Origin: Anadara kagoshimensis
Taxonomy: Eukaryota > Mollusca > Bivalvia > Arcoida > Arcidae
NCBI GenBank assembly: GCA_021292105.1
Contig: CM037867.1
Coordinates: 39,291,771-39,355,770 of the forward strand
Length of the DNA: 64,000 nt
Direction of reading: 5' to 3'
The position numbers and the translations under genes are program-made. Numbering within the stretch: position 1 is the stretch's first letter; every line of letters begins with the position of its first letter. Shown one piece after another: positions 11,871-25,236 of the stretch. The notes beneath the pieces were generated by a model that saw only the letters and a list, made by a program, of their open reading frames with translations, searched no databases and was not told the origin of the DNA.

Positions 11871-12480
11871 AAACAAAACAAAAATAAAATGGTAAAAGAA
11901 AAAATCAAATAAAATCAGGAAAAGTGTTTGGTATTTTTGTTCCTCTATGATTTGAGAACAGAGTTAACTACAGTATATCACCCATCGTTCACGTAACTAT
12001 TGACACGGTTTTCGTGAAATATAATCAGCCGCCGTTAGTGATATTGTCATCACCCAAATGCACGAAACACGAAATTAACAACATGTATTTACATTCAACC
12101 TATACTGTCAATATGTTTCGATGAAATCGTGAAATGATCACTAGGAGGGATTTGAAAACTTAATTCGGACTTTGGTGTTTGGCGTTTTGGTGTTGTCACA
12201 ATTGACAATGAAAGTAACACGAAACTATGGAGGCCAAATATATACATGGTAAGTTTGGTTGAATCAAAGGAACATGGAAACGTGAGACGTTAAATATGTC
12301 CAGAGCAACTTTCGTGTAATTAAAATTGAAAATGAAAGAAACATGGAAGTATGAGTCAGCAAATATACCCATGGAAATGTTGATGTAATTAAAATTGAAA
12401 ATGAAAGGAATATGAAACTATTGGACGTCAAACATATCCAAGGTTATTTTTGTACTATAATAAATTGAGAATGAAAGCAT
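11871..12480 (+). repeat. Conserved non-coding block and second 70-bp repeat array
   Basis: About 11930-12140 is the reverse complement of 46210-46440 (landmarks: AGAGTTAACTACAGTATATC, CACGAAATTAACAACATG, CATTCAACCTATACTGTCAA). About 12175-12480 returns to 4-5 units of the 60-70-bp repeat. The good preservation of the 11930-12140 block in a repeat desert is notable. I recognise no function. Confidence 0.65.
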
Positions 12481-12779
12481 AATTTTGTTAATATTTTTTA
12501 TTTTCTAGATAAATCAAGACAATTTCTCTGTCCAACGTATTAGAGACTGAACGCACCATATTACCACAGTCTTTAAGATGAGGTTCATCACAAAACATAC
12601 ATAAGGACTCAATCAGCCCTACTACTTGGGTTGGTCTTCTTATATAAATATTTCTAATAAAAGGTGAAGCAGACAGGTTAAATTTGTTTGCCGTTTTGCC
12701 ACACTTAAAAATGGTAATAAATAATAATACCATTTGGGTAGCTATTTGGTAAACTGCTCGTTTCGTTAGTTTGAACTTC
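12481..12779. other. Spacer with a small open frame, no recognised gene
   Basis: An open frame on the minus strand (12488-12841) has no domain and runs into the adjacent SINE, so I do not call it a gene. Confidence 0.4.
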
Positions 12780-13046
12780 GACCGGCTCTGGCCAAGACTT
12801 GAAATTAGGTATTGACTGTTCTTTTGCCAATCACACGGCATTAGGAAATAAAAGCCACTGTTCTTTAGGATGGTTATTTAAAATAAACGAGGTCACGTGT
12901 CATGGTAGGCTTGGCATGATGCATCCTGCTGTATTATACCATCAGTGCAACAAACAGGCAACATTTCTACACCGTCGTCTATAGCTGACGAAATCTCGAT
13001 ATAAGTGAAATGTTCTCGACTGTGACGTAAAACATTATTACTCAGT
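12780..13046 (+). mobile_element. 5'-truncated SINE
   Basis: This matches the full-length SINE at 28520-28868 from its post-B-box region onward: CCAAGACTTGAAA, GGTAGGC-TGG, CATCAGTGCAACAAACAGGC, ACATTTCT, TATAGCTGACGA, GATATAAGTGAAAT and the GACGTAAAACATTATTACTC tail. The tRNA-like head is missing. Confidence 0.8.
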
Positions 13047-13370
13047 TTAACTCAGCTTATCAGTAACATGTGTAATGTGTCCATTTTTTCAGTCCATAAG
13101 GTCGCCTTATTGCGTAATTTGAGTCGAGCGATAATGAAGTAATCAAGTTTTTTATCTTAGTCAAGATAGATTCTTTTACTTTTTTGGGGGTCAGTTTAAG
13201 GATAATTGGAAGACCGGTTAGACCCCTGACTTTTGACAAACGAACTGACATTCTAGACTCTACTCGAGAGTTAATTTAATTTTATACTTACGACCTGGTC
13301 CCAATTTTATGTATATTCTCGAAATCAACTGATAGTAATGAATTCATCGATTCATTCATAAATGAATCTA
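13047..13370. other. Spacer near the axis of the inverted duplication
   Basis: No gene is recognised. It lies between the two mirror-image module series. Confidence 0.35.
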
Positions 13371-13690
<320 letters not shown>

Positions 13691-13925
13691 ATAGTAAACG
13701 GACGGAGGCTCTGAATGCTACTAAAATCTGAAACGAAATTCCTTTTCCACTCCAAATTTGATGGAAACATGTTCCGCGGTATTCGACAGGACTAGTTTTA
13801 AAAGGCTAAGGTTAAGTGGTACATACGTGTTATAAAAGTGGTAAACACACACTTACTATAATTATATTAGCGTGTTATGTATCTGTGCCTTCATTTAAAT
13901 AAGAATTATTCCGTGGGCTAGGTGG

Positions 13926-14620
13926 ACCCAAAATATATTTAACATCCCATAGTTCCATCTTCTTTCCAATTTCAATTTTGATGTCTCGAAGTTCTATTTT
14001 TCTTTTGTTTTCAACTTCGGTTACACCAAAATTACCCTGGATATTTTTTTCTATATAAATTTTGATTGCACTAAAATCACCCTAAATATATTTGAAATCT
14101 CATAGTTTCCTTTTTCTTTAAAGTTTGATCACATCCAAATAACCCTGGATATGTTTCATGTCTGAAAGTTCTATTTTTCTTTCATTCTCATTTTTGGTTA
14201 CACCAAAATTACCATGGATATATTTGACGTCTCATATATAGTTTCATGTTTCTTTCATTATCAATTTAGGTTACACCAAAATCACTCTAAATATATTTGA
14301 CATCTCATAGTTCCATCCTCTTTCCAATTTCAATTTTGATTACACCCAAATAACCCTGGATATGTTTAAAGTCTCAAAGTTCTATTTTTCTTTTATTCTC
14401 GATTTTGATTATACCAAAATTACCCTGAATTTATTTGACGTCTCATAGTAAAAGTTCCTTTCATTCTCAATTTTGATTACACCCAAATGCCCTGGATATA
14501 TTTCACCCCTTAGAATTCCATGTTCATTTGATTCTCAATTTTGATTACATCCAAATAAGCCTGGATATGTTTGGCGTCTCATAATTCCATGTTCCAGTTC
14601 TTAAGATTCCACAAGATATT
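13926..14620 (-). repeat. ~60-70-bp tandem repeat array (mirror copy)
   Basis: About 10 units carry CACCAAAATTACCCTGGATA, TTTGACGTCTCATAGTTCCA and TTCATTCTCAATTTTGATTA, the reverse complement of the 10880-11745 array. It opens the right arm of the mirror-image module series. Confidence 0.85.
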
Positions 14621-14699
14621 TTTGGAAAATCTAAGTTACTTAAGGCAAAATGGTAAAACTGAAGACTGGAATCATCTGATTTGTTGTGTTAACTTGTCA

Positions 14700-15030
14700 T
14701 CAAATCAGTCGATTGATTGATTGATTGATTGGTCGATTGATTTAAATTTTGCGTCAAGAATAATTCACTTATATCGCGACGTCATTTGCTATAAGTGAAG
14801 TAAACGACAGAAACTTTCACCTTTGCAGAATATTTCACTTATATGGAGACATCACCAGATAAAGTTGAAGAGGGTGGCAGTAACGTTCGCCTATGCTCTA
14901 TGCTCAGGGCAATTTGCAGAGAGGATTCTTTAACGTGTCACACCCTTAGCAAGTGCTCTGCAATTGTAATTTCTTATTTCCAAATGCAAAGCAGACGATA
15001 TTGTCCTGGTAAGTGCATCACTACTTGAAC
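14700..15030 (-). mobile_element. SINE-like segment with (TGAT)n
   Basis: An impure (TGAT)n run at 14705-14745 is followed by TTGCGTCAAGAATAATTCAC TTATATCGCGACG, a SINE tail read backwards, and by a body matching the reverse complement of 10490-10740 (AAGCAGACGATATTGTCCTG, AAGTGCATC). The small open frame at 14843-15028 lies wholly within it. It is the mirror partner of 10136-10800. Confidence 0.65.
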
Positions 15031-15054
15031 TGATAAAAAGTTGATTTTAAAACG

Positions 15055-15530
15055 ATAAAAATTCCGCGCGTTTTGTGCATACACGGACGTGTCCTGAAAA
15101 ATCATTAGAGATTCTGTGGATTGCAAATATTAAAACAATTCTGATTCGACGTCTAACAACAACTCTCACCGCAAAAACCTGAAACATTACTGATGCGATA
15201 TTTAAAAATAACTTCGATCGCAAATAGCTGAAATATTGCTGAAGCGAAATTAAAAAAACAAATCCCATCAAAAAGCTGAAGCACTGCTGACATGATGTTT
15301 AAAAACAATTTCCATTGCAAAAAGCTGAAAAATTGCTGATGCGACGTTTAACAACTAGATCAGTCGCGAATTGCTGAAAAAATTGCAGATGTGTTGTTTG
15401 AAAAGAACTCCCGTTGTAAATTGCTGAAAATGTGCTGATGTGACCAGCCATTATTACATTCACTATCATTTATAACTAAAGCTCGTGATTGAAATATGAC
15501 TTTATTCATTAAATTTAAATACATATAATA
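15055..15530 (+). repeat. ~49-bp tandem repeat (mirror copy)
   Basis: The conserved lead-in TTGTGCATACACGGACGTGT is followed by about 7 units with CTGATGCGACGTTTAAAAAC and CATCGCAAATAGCTGAAAAA cores, then the linker TGATTGAAATATGACTTTAT. This is the same order as at 47980-48690, and mirrored relative to 9495-10190. Confidence 0.85.
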
Positions 15531-15534
15531 TACC

Positions 15535-16178
15535 ACATTACAACTGTAATGGCCATCACATTCCACCTGTTATAAACATTGCATTTTATCTGTAATACAC
15601 ATCAATTTACAACAGTGTAACATATCACATTATAACTGTAACGGTCGTCGCATTACACCTGTTTCGAACACCGCATTACATCTGTAATACACATTTATTT
15701 ACCATTGTGTAACGTATCACATTACTACTGTAATATTCATCAATTACGCCTGTTATAAACATTGCATTATATCTGTAATACATATTAATTTTCATCAGTG
15801 TAACATATCACGTTACAACTGTAATGGTCATCACATTACACCTGTTATAAACACTGCATTTTATATGTAATACAAATAATTTTACAACAATATAACATAT
15901 CACATTACAACTGTAGTTACAACTGTATTGGTCATCGCATTACACCTGTTATAAACACCGCATTACATCTGTAATACACATTCATTTACCATTGTGTAAC
16001 GTATCACATTACTACTGTAATATTCATCAATTACACCTGTTAGAAACATCACATTACATCTGAAATACACATCAATTTGTCAAAGTGTAAAAAAATCAAC
16101 TGTTATGGTCATCACATTATATACCGCATTACAAAGTAATAGTCATGGCATAACAACTGTTATAAACATTACATTATA
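15535..16178 (+). repeat. 92-bp higher-order minisatellite, left part
   Basis: About 7 units occur in forward order (TTACACCTGTTATAAACATC, TTACATCTGTAATACACATC, TTTACAACTGTGTAACATAT, TTACAACTGTAATGGTCATC). It is broken by a transposon at 16181 and resumes at 17335. Confidence 0.9.
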
Positions 16179-16180
16179 TA

Positions 16181-17332
16181 CTGTGGAATCATTAATTTTC
16201 GTTGGACCCAATTTTCGTAGAATCGGTAAAATAAAGCGTTTCGTTGGGACGTAAATTCGTGGTTTTACTGAAATGTCAAAAATGTATTTTGTATTTGAGG
16301 CTTGATAACGGGTAGGAAGTCATTATTTGTTTGTTTATCAGCACCTATAGAATAAGTTGTTTGTGAAATAATGAAACAATAAACCTAACAGAGACGCGGA
16401 TTAATGACCAAGTCTCGGGGAGGCGTTAATTACCTGTAATTAGTATATCAGTAACAATTAACTTCACAAACGATGTGACACCTGTCCTGAGTAGATCTAC
16501 CTGTTACGTTGTACAATCAATCAGTAATTAATTTAGATTTACAAGTTTATGATAGAGCATCAATTATAATGTGTTTTATAATCCCTTTACGCAAAACTGA
16601 TTTTTTCTGTGATATCGGAAACTTTAAAAAAATTCTAATTATTGACTTGTGATGACCTTAACAGCTGGTCACGAGAGTAACAATGGCGGCTATTACAGAT
16701 TCGAAATGAAGGTTCGTTTTTAGAAACAGATGACTTAGTAATAATAAATATAAAACAGGTTCATAGAATTTATAAAGAATGTTGAAATGCTTATTTAATT
16801 AATATGTTATCGGATTTAGAATTTAAATGCGACAGGTCATAATTGATGACGTAAGTTACAGCTAGAAACCTGTCTGTCCCAATCGTCCCGACCAGTTCCG
16901 AATTAAAAATAAAGATTTTTATTTTTTTTAAATAATTAAACATAATATATTTACTTAAATAATTTTCATATTTAAACAAAACATCCACGCATCTATACCT
17001 TCTGAAAATATTGTGTTTATGTGTGAGTTACGCTAGAGCAATAAAATATGGTACATATATGCTTGTCCATTAGTTATCATATCTCGTCTTTTTACTTGTG
17101 CTTATGACTGCTAATTTAAACAAAACATCCACGCATCTATACCCTCTGAAAATATTGTGTTTATGTGCGAGTTACGCTAGAGCAATAAAATATGGTACAT
17201 ATATGCTTGTCCATTAGTTATCATATCTCGTCTTTTTACTTGTGCTTAATATTTCGTGGTCGTCGTAAATTCGTGATTGTGTCCACATAAACCACGAAAA
17301 TTGATCCCTTACAAAAATTAATGATTTCACAG
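16181..17332. mobile_element. 1.15-kb TIR element, TA target duplication
   Basis: The left terminus CTGTGGAATCATTAATTTTC and the right terminus (reverse complement CTGTGAAATCATTAATTTTT) form inverted repeats of about 40 bp with internal mismatches. TA flanks both ends (16179-16180, 17333-17334). Removing it restores an ordinary minisatellite subunit (ACATTATATGTAATAC). No transposase frame is present. A ~136-bp direct duplication lies inside (16972-17107 and 17114-17250). TA duplication is usual for Tc1/mariner-type elements, but I cannot assign the superfamily. Confidence 0.85.
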
Positions 17333-17334
17333 TA

Positions 17335-19638
17335 TGTAATACACATTATTATACCACTATGTGACAAATCGCATTACAGTAGTAATGGTCATGGCATTAC
17401 GCCTGTTAAAAACATCACATTACATTTGTAATACACATTAATTTACCACTTTGTAACATATTTACATTACAACTATAATGGTCATCAGATTACACCATTT
17501 ATACACATCACATTACATCTGTAATTTACACCAATTTACAACAATAAAACATATGACATTACAACTGTCATGGTCATCACATAACACCTGTTATACACAT
17601 CACATTACATCTGTAATATATATCATATTATAAAAGTGTAACATATGGCATTACAGCTTTAATGGTCATCACATTACACCTGTTATAAACATCGCATTAC
17701 ATCTGTAATACACATTAATTTACCTCTTTGTAACATATTCATATAACAACTATAATGGTCATCAGATTACACCATTTATACACATCACATTACATCTGTA
17801 ATTTACACCAATTTACAACAATAAAACATATGACATTACAACTGTCATGGTCATCACATTACACCTGTTATACACATCACATTACATCTGTAATATATAT
17901 CATATTACAAAAGTTTAACATATGACATTACAACTGTAATGGCCATCACATTACACCTGTTATAAACATCACATTGCATCTGTAATACTCATCAATTTAC
18001 AACTGGGTAACATATCACATTACAACTGTAATAGTCATCACATTACACCTGGTATAATCATCACATTACAACTGTAATGGTCATCACATTACACCTGTTA
18101 TAAACATCGCATTACATCTGTAATACACATCAATTCACAACTGCGTAACATATCACATTACAACTGTAATGGTCATTAGATGACAACTGTTATAAACATC
18201 GCATTACAACTGTAATGGTCATCGAATTACACCATTTATACACTTCACATTACATCTGTAATTTACATCAATTTACAACAGTATATCATATAACATTAAA
18301 AATATAATGGTCATCTCATTACACCTGTTATAAACATCGCATTACATCTGTAATAGACATCATTTTACAACTAGGGAACATATCACATTACTACTGTAAT
18401 GGTCATCACATTACACCTGTTATAAACATAAACATCGAAATACATTTGTAATAGTCATCAAATTACACCATTTATACACTTAACATTACATCTGTAATAT
18501 ATATCATTTTACAAAAGTGTAACATATGACATTATAACTGTAATGGACATCAGATTACACCTGTTATAAACATCGCATTATATATGTAATACACTGTTAC
18601 TGTTATAAACATCGAAATACATTTGTCATGGTCATCAGATTACACCATTTATACAATTAACATTACATCTGTAATTTACATCAATTTACAACAGTAAAAC
18701 ATATAACATTACACTTGTCATGGTCATCACATTACACCTGTTAAAACCATCACATTACAGCTATAATGGTCATGGTATTACACCTGTTATAAACATCGCA
18801 TTACATCTGAAATACACATCAAATCACAACTGGGTAACATATCACATTACAACTGTAATGGTCATCAGGTTACACCTGTTATAAACATCGCATTATATAT
18901 GTTATACACATCAAATCACAACTGGGTAACATATCACATTACAACTATAATGGTCATCAGGTTACACCTGTTATAAACATTGCATTAACTGTAATGGTAA
19001 TCAGATTTAAACATTTATACAATTTACATTACAACTGTAATTTACATCAATTTACAACAATATATCATATAACATTACAACCATAATTGTCATCACATTA
19101 CACCTGTTATGAACATCGCATTACATATGTAATACACATCAATTTACAACAGTGTAACAAATTACATTACACCTGTTAAAACCATCACATTACAGCTATA
19201 TGGTCATGGTGGTACACCTGTTATAAACATCGCATTACATCTGTAATACACTTCAAATCACAACTGGGTAACATATCACATAACTACTGTAATAGTCATC
19301 AGATTACACCTGTTAACACATCACATTACATCTGTAATACATATTAATCTACAACACAATAACAAATTACATTACAACTGTAATGGTCAGCACATAACAC
19401 ATGTTATAAACATCGCATTACATTTGTAATACACTTCAATTTACCACTATGTAACATATCTATTACAACTGTAATGGTCATTAGATTCATCTGTTATACA
19501 CATCACATTACATCTTTAATATATATCATTTTACAAAAGTGTAACATATCACATTACAATTATAATGGTCATCTCATTACACCTGTTATAAACATCGCAT
19601 TACATCTGTAATACATATTAATTTACAACTGTGTAACA
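17335..19638 (+). repeat. 92-bp higher-order minisatellite, main block
   Basis: About 25 forward units lie in the longest uninterrupted block in the window. Local higher-order duplications are visible (about 17450-17590 is nearly repeated at about 17730-17870, including TTTACACCAATTTACAACAA TAAAACATATGACATTAC). Confidence 0.9.
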
Positions 19639-19640
19639 TA

Positions 19641-20426
19641 CCGTATAGCGGGTTATTTTCGCGGGGTGTAAATTTTGGCGTATTTTGGCGGTGGCATTAA
19701 AATCGCCAAAATAATTATCGCCAAAAAATGGAACAGTCAATATTTATTACCTTAACAATACCTTACACTGTGACAAAGTAAATACAGTAGAAATTTTATC
19801 GCAACAAAACACAAGCTGAAGCCATGATACAAATTTCACCGAAAGTACTAGAGCGAAACGAAATAACTCGTCTGGAACATCGAGTGTTACTCAAGATTAG
19901 TAATTAACCGTGATCAGTTCAGTAATCTCTTAATCCGATTACGACCCACAGGTGCGTGATCGGTAAAACACCTGAGTCCAAGCCAGATGATTAACTTTTT
20001 CTCTCATCATAAATATTTATGTTCTGTTATTTACATTTCATTGGAATGCGCACGGCAATGTGTATTACCGACAGTTCCGGTGATTATTAATAACCGGCCA
20101 TGTGCTCTGTATTATAACAAAAATAAAGTAAGTTTATTTTATATCATCAGTTGTTGTTATTTACTTTTTTATTTCAACCAAATTTATTTAATTCAAATTA
20201 ACTGTCCATATCGATAGATTTCCTTTTGAAGTTCAACTTTTTATTTAGTTTGAAAACTTCGAGATAGCATTGTGAATTTAACAGCAGATTTCTAATGTAA
20301 TAAAAATCGTCAAAATAAAAACTTGTGATGTTTTAATCGCTAAAATAAATACGCCAAAATTTACAACCGACATTTTTTTGTCAAAAACGCCAAAATTTAG
20401 CCCCGCCAAAATAACCCGCTATACGG
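19641..20426. mobile_element. 0.79-kb TIR element, TA target duplication
   Basis: The left end CCGTATAGCGGGTTATTTT and the right end AAAATAACCCGCTATACGG are perfect inverted repeats for 19 bp, followed by a GGCG/AAATTTTGGCG-rich subterminal zone at both ends. TA flanks both sides (19639-19640, 20427-20428). Excision restores the minisatellite string GTAACATATCAAGTTACAAC. It is non-autonomous: the only open frame (19987-20217, 76 codons) has no transposase feature. Confidence 0.9.
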
Positions 20427-20428
20427 TA

Positions 20429-21170
20429 TCAAGTTACAACTATAATGGTCATCACATTACACCTGTTATAGACATCGCATTACATGTGTAAAACACATCA
20501 AATTACAACTGAGTAACATATCACATTACTACTGTAATGGTCATTACATTACACCTGTTAAACACATCACATTAAATCTGTAATACATATTAATTTACAA
20601 CAGTGTAACAAATCGCATTACAACTATAATGGTCATCACGTTACACCTGTTATAAACATAGCATTACATATTTAATACCCATCAATTTACAACTGGTTAA
20701 CATATCACATTACAACTGTAATGGTCATCACATTACACCTGTTATACACATCACATTACATCTGTAATATATATCATTTTACAAAAGTGTAACATATCAC
20801 ATTACAGCTATAATGGTTATCACTTTACACCTGTTATAAACATCACATTACATATGTAATACATATTAATTTACAACTGTGTAACATATCAAATTACAAC
20901 TATAATTGTCATCACATTACATCTGTTATAGACATCGCATTACATCCGTAATACACACCCATTCACTACTGTGTATTATTACTACTGTTTTGGACATTGA
21001 ATTACACCTGTTACTAACATTATATTAAGTTTGGAATTATATTTAACGAATACATTTATTACAGTACCACTTGAATGTACAATAATTTACTATTTTGTAC
21101 AACATAGCATCACATTTTAATATACATCGCAAAACAAATTACATTACGATTGCTATATACAGTTGCAATT
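20429..21170 (+). repeat. 92-bp higher-order minisatellite, right part, decaying
   Basis: About 6 clear units run to about 20990, then increasingly degenerate subunits (ACATCACATTTTAATATACA, ATTACGATTGC). Confidence 0.85.
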
Positions 21171-21854
21171 CCCTATTTTTTCATTAGCCTTGCGTATTTC
21201 CTAGATCTTCCAGTTTGAGACTTTTGACATTTATAGGACTATAAATGCCAAACGACCGCATTTCTTATTTGAATATTAATATCGGCAATACACATTCCCT
21301 GGAAACTATAAATTGTTAAACAAAATGGCTGCACCAATGTTACCCAGTGGTTTACTTCTTTTGGGTATCGAATGCCTTTGTGTTTGATGATACTTCACAA
21401 AGTCGATCGGAAGTTTCAGTGTTTAAATCGAATATTTTCACCACCAATTTATATAGTTCATCTGATGCATGTTGCGATTTTTTCAGGATCACCGGACATA
21501 CCTTTGTGTCCGTTCAGTGGATATGCACTGGATCAAAGACAATATTATTGACGTAATACACAACTACGTCACGTAATATACATATTACATTATAAACAGT
21601 TGTGTGACTCTTGCACGTTCAATTTCGTGGTTGAAATGCTCGGAAAAATAATCCCAAAATTGAACGCAAATTAATCCTGAAATATGAATTCCATATTTTT
21701 TTAAAAGTATTTTTAATGAAAATATAACAATGAAACTGTTTTGAAATGACGCATTATTCAGTTTGTCGTGCAAAGGTTTGGCATCTTTATTGACTATGAA
21801 CGCCATTTCAAAACAGTTCAATTGTTAAGTAATGAACATAAAATTACACCTGCT
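21171..21854. other. Unique spacer, no recognised gene
   Basis: Small open frames (21347-21556 plus, 21585-21821 minus) lack recognisable domains. I see nothing else. Confidence 0.4.
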
Positions 21855-22700
21855 ATACAAGGTTTTGGAACTACGCAGAGAGGCGTGAGTGGGTCTTGCA
21901 AATACTAGTTCGAGAAATGGCATGAGATGGTGAGTGGATATTGAAACTATGCGAAGAGTCATGATTGATTTAAGTAACTACGCACAAAGGCGTAAGGCAG
22001 TTTTGGAACTATGCGGAAAGGCTTGATCGGGTTTCCGAACTACGTGGAAAGACATTATTCGGTTTAGGAACTACAAAAAAAAAAGATGCGTGACATGGTT
22101 TAAACAAATACGCGGAAATGCGTGAGTGCGGTTTAAAGCTACATAGATTGGGTTTTATGTAAAGGTATGAGAGGCGTAGGAGCTTTTAAGAACTACGTAG
22201 AGAGGTGTGAGTGGGTTTGGAACTACGCGGAAAAACATGAGTGGGCCTTGGAACTACGCAGAGGGGCGTGAATGGGTTTTAAACCTATACAGAACAGTAT
22301 GAGATTGTTTTGGAAGAAGAGGCGTAGGTGAGTTATGGAACTATATGTACGTGGAATGGCATGGTTTTTGGAACAACGCAGAGAGGCGTGAGGTAGTTTT
22401 GGAACTATGTGGAGAGGCATTAGATTGTTTTGGAACTACGTGGAGAAGCGTGAGATGGTTTTACAACTACGAGGAGAGGCATAAGTGCGTTTTGAACTAC
22501 GTGGACAGGTATGACTGGGTTTTGGAACTATATGCAGAGGGGCGAGCTGGTTTTACAAATACGTGGAGCGGCATGAGAAGGCTTTGGAACTACGGGTGTA
22601 GTGTGAGTAGGCTTTGGAAATACGCATAGAGGCGTGTGATGTTTTTGAAACTACGCGTAAAGGTGTAAGTGGGTTTTGAAAATACGCAGAGAGGCGTGAA
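21855..22700 (-). repeat. ~31-bp minisatellite (copy 3 of 4, longest)
   Basis: About 27 units of TTTTGGAACTACGCAGAGAG GCGTGAGTGGG type, the reverse complement of the arrays at 3715 and 6895. Open frames through it at 22223-22629 are repeat artefacts. Confidence 0.9.
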
Positions 22701-22829
22701 TTCTGATTACCCCAAAATTACTCTAGATGTCTTTAACGCCCAAAAGCGGAAGCGATGTAGCAAACTAAACAGGGTGTGTTTAACCCGTCTTCCCTGTTCA
22801 CGTGTCTTAGTTTACTAGTTTTAAATCAA

Positions 22830-24530
22830 AAACAAACGTACTAATCCATGTCCGAATCACAATCCAGATGCATCAATTGGTAAGTTAGGTTCGACACGTG
22901 AACTTTCACCAGGAAAGTGAGGCCTGGTGTTCCAGAAGGGTTAGCATCTCAAGTTTAGCTAGCTACACCCGTCACATGTGTAATCAAAATTGTATGAAAG
23001 GGACATGGAACTATGGGATGTCAAATATATCCAGGACAATCCTGGACACAGAGACATCAAACTTATCAACAATACTTTGATGACAGCCATAAAACTTTTT
23101 GAGGGCCTTGACAAGCCTAGGCTTCCTATATCCCTTTTATTTGCAAGCAACCTGCTTCATTGTACAAAATCCCTGTAGTGGGAACAAGCTCTACCATAGC
23201 GCATTAATTGGGAAACAAAGAAAAGCAGATGTATTGTTGCATAGGAAAGTTGACAATAGAATAATTGAAAAAGTCATCACTTTTGATATAAAGTTTCAAA
23301 TGTAGCCTTTTCGTTGGCGTCATTATTCAGGTATTATTCAAATATGAAGTAGAACTTGAGAAATCGGTCGTAAATTTTATTTTAAGCCCACTAGGATATA
23401 TAACATTCACATAGTCTCCCAATAAAGGGTTATAAAGAGACAGAACATTATCTATATTTTTTTTGTTAAGTTGAACAACAGTCTTCTCTCCAGATTTAAC
23501 AATGTTCTTCATTAATTATGCTGCATACGAATAAAGAAACAAATAAGCAAACAACTGTGCACAGTTTGTACTCATTGGTATACCGATTGTTTGCTGAATT
23601 ATATTACCAAACACAACAACTAAGCTATCTATCAAAAGATTCAACATTTTGTTGATGGTATCTTCAGTATATTTTTGTTTGGAATCCGTATCATGCTTGA
23701 CAAAATAACCAGAATTACTGTTCAACACCAGATATTGTATCTTGCCTTACCGTTTTTGTAAAAGAATGACAATTGAGTAATTTCTTTAAGACGTTCTTTC
23801 AATTAAGAATGAGGGATAGTGGTGTATAGTGTAGAGAAATCAAATGGTTTTCATATTTTTTACACAAGATAAAGTATGAGAAGCAAGATGTTCAAGTAAT
23901 TTTTTAGTATTTATAGGAATTCACATTTGGTTGATTCCAGATGTAGAATATAGTTTTTATGATTAAGACTGAAGACCATCAAGGCGATTTCTTTCCTTGT
24001 ATGGATTTTTATGGAGTTTATGAAGTTTAGGAATCCAATACAAGTAGGGAAGATCAAGCTATTTCTTTTTAAGACTGATACCGAAAGACTCGAGAACTCC
24101 CCTATGGTTGGAAAAAACTTCATCTTTGCTAAAATTACTTTTAGTATAGGGTTAGTTGATATACTATCTAAACCATGCTCCTTAATAAGACATTTGAGGT
24201 AGAATATCTTACAAACGACAATAATTATTATAATGTTTTTGGAAGCCTTATCAGCTGGGACAACAACATATTATTTGTGTATGTCTGTTAGAATTGCCTT
24301 AGCTTCTGGATCCATGAGTACTGAAGATGGTTTAGTACTCATAGAACCTTTAAGTTTGGCAGTCATCTTTTTAACGTATTAAGCTCTACATCTTCTAATT
24401 TAGCCCCTGTCTGGCGTACTCTTCAACATAATCGATGACAATTCTGAAATTCTGTCTCAAAGTAAAAGGTTGAGCTTCAAAGTTTTTCTTTCCTTTGGGA
24501 TTGTAATTTGGTTGGAATTGGTGTATTTGT
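22830..24530 (-). pseudogene. Decayed Penelope-like reverse transcriptase (best copy)
   Basis: On the minus strand broken frames give RT blocks. One (23728-23516) holds VVFGNIIQQTIGIPMSTNCA, matching the VFG...QQTVGIPMGTNCAPLLADLF block of this RT group with G-to-S and D-to-Y changes. The next (23512-23327) holds KNIDNVLSLYNPLLGDYVNV, where the catalytic YIDD has become NIDN. More N-terminal coding remains to about 24450. The 22830-23300 end holds the terminal segment shared by all copies (GTGAGGCCTGGTGTTCCAGA, TAGCTAGCTACACCCGTCAC, one 70-bp repeat unit). Inactive. Penelope-like assignment is from the RT signature; the subgroup is uncertain. Confidence 0.7.
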
Positions 24531-25019
24531 TTTTGATTTAAGATTAAAACAAATCAAATGTTGATGTATGTGTGTGTGTGTCTGTGTGTTTGTGTGTGTG
24601 TCCGTTCGATTTGTTTAAACTAATTCTTCAAGTTCTATTTCATATCAGACTCAGTTACTAAGAATACTACATTTGAAGGTGTGTGTTAAACATGATGACC
24701 TTAATTTTTCATTTGACAATTTTTTTGCAGCAAAATACCTGTTTTCTGCATGTGGTGAATTTTTCCCAATTAATACGCTATGGTAGAGCTTGTTTGCACT
24801 ACGGAAACTAAAGACGAAAACAAGCTGATTGTTGAGGCAAGGGACTTGCAAACTTATGCTTGTTTGGGCCCTCTGGGGCAGGCCGTCATCACAAAATTGT
24901 TGCTGCTTGTGGTGCTTCTGCGTTTGGAATTGTATTTTGTGTGTTTGGCGTCCCATGGTTTACTGGTCATGTTCAATAAGACGTACAATTTTGCATGTAA
25001 ATACAAAAGGATATCATGA
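24531..25019. other. (TG)n run and a second RT-element scrap
   Basis: TGTGTG-rich DNA lies at about 24560-24602. About 24760-24900 (plus) repeats the RT-element string CCCAATTAATACGCTATGGTAGAG that also occurs at 31885. From about 25020 the receptor 3' flank begins. Confidence 0.5.
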
Positions 25020-25236
25020 AATACTACTTCAGATGGTAGGATTATTGTATTTATCAGGCAAAAATATATATTTCCTGCTAACGCTCATAAAAAAACTAAG
25101 GGTCATATTGTTTTCATTATTTTTCAACATTAGCAATATGGGACAAGAATGTCAACTTTAACAGTGTCTGTTAAACATTAGGGAAGGCAAAAAATAAATT
25201 AGGATAAATCGAGTTAGCAAAACTGATTTTGAGGCC

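Noticed and set aside
22345..22629. 94-codon frame rich in Trp and Arg
   Set aside because: Reading of the 31-bp minisatellite; the residue pattern repeats with the unit.
23516..23728. A live retroelement reverse transcriptase
   Set aside because: Catalytic and core residues are changed (PMGT to PMST, YIDD to NIDN) and frames are broken, so it is a fossil.
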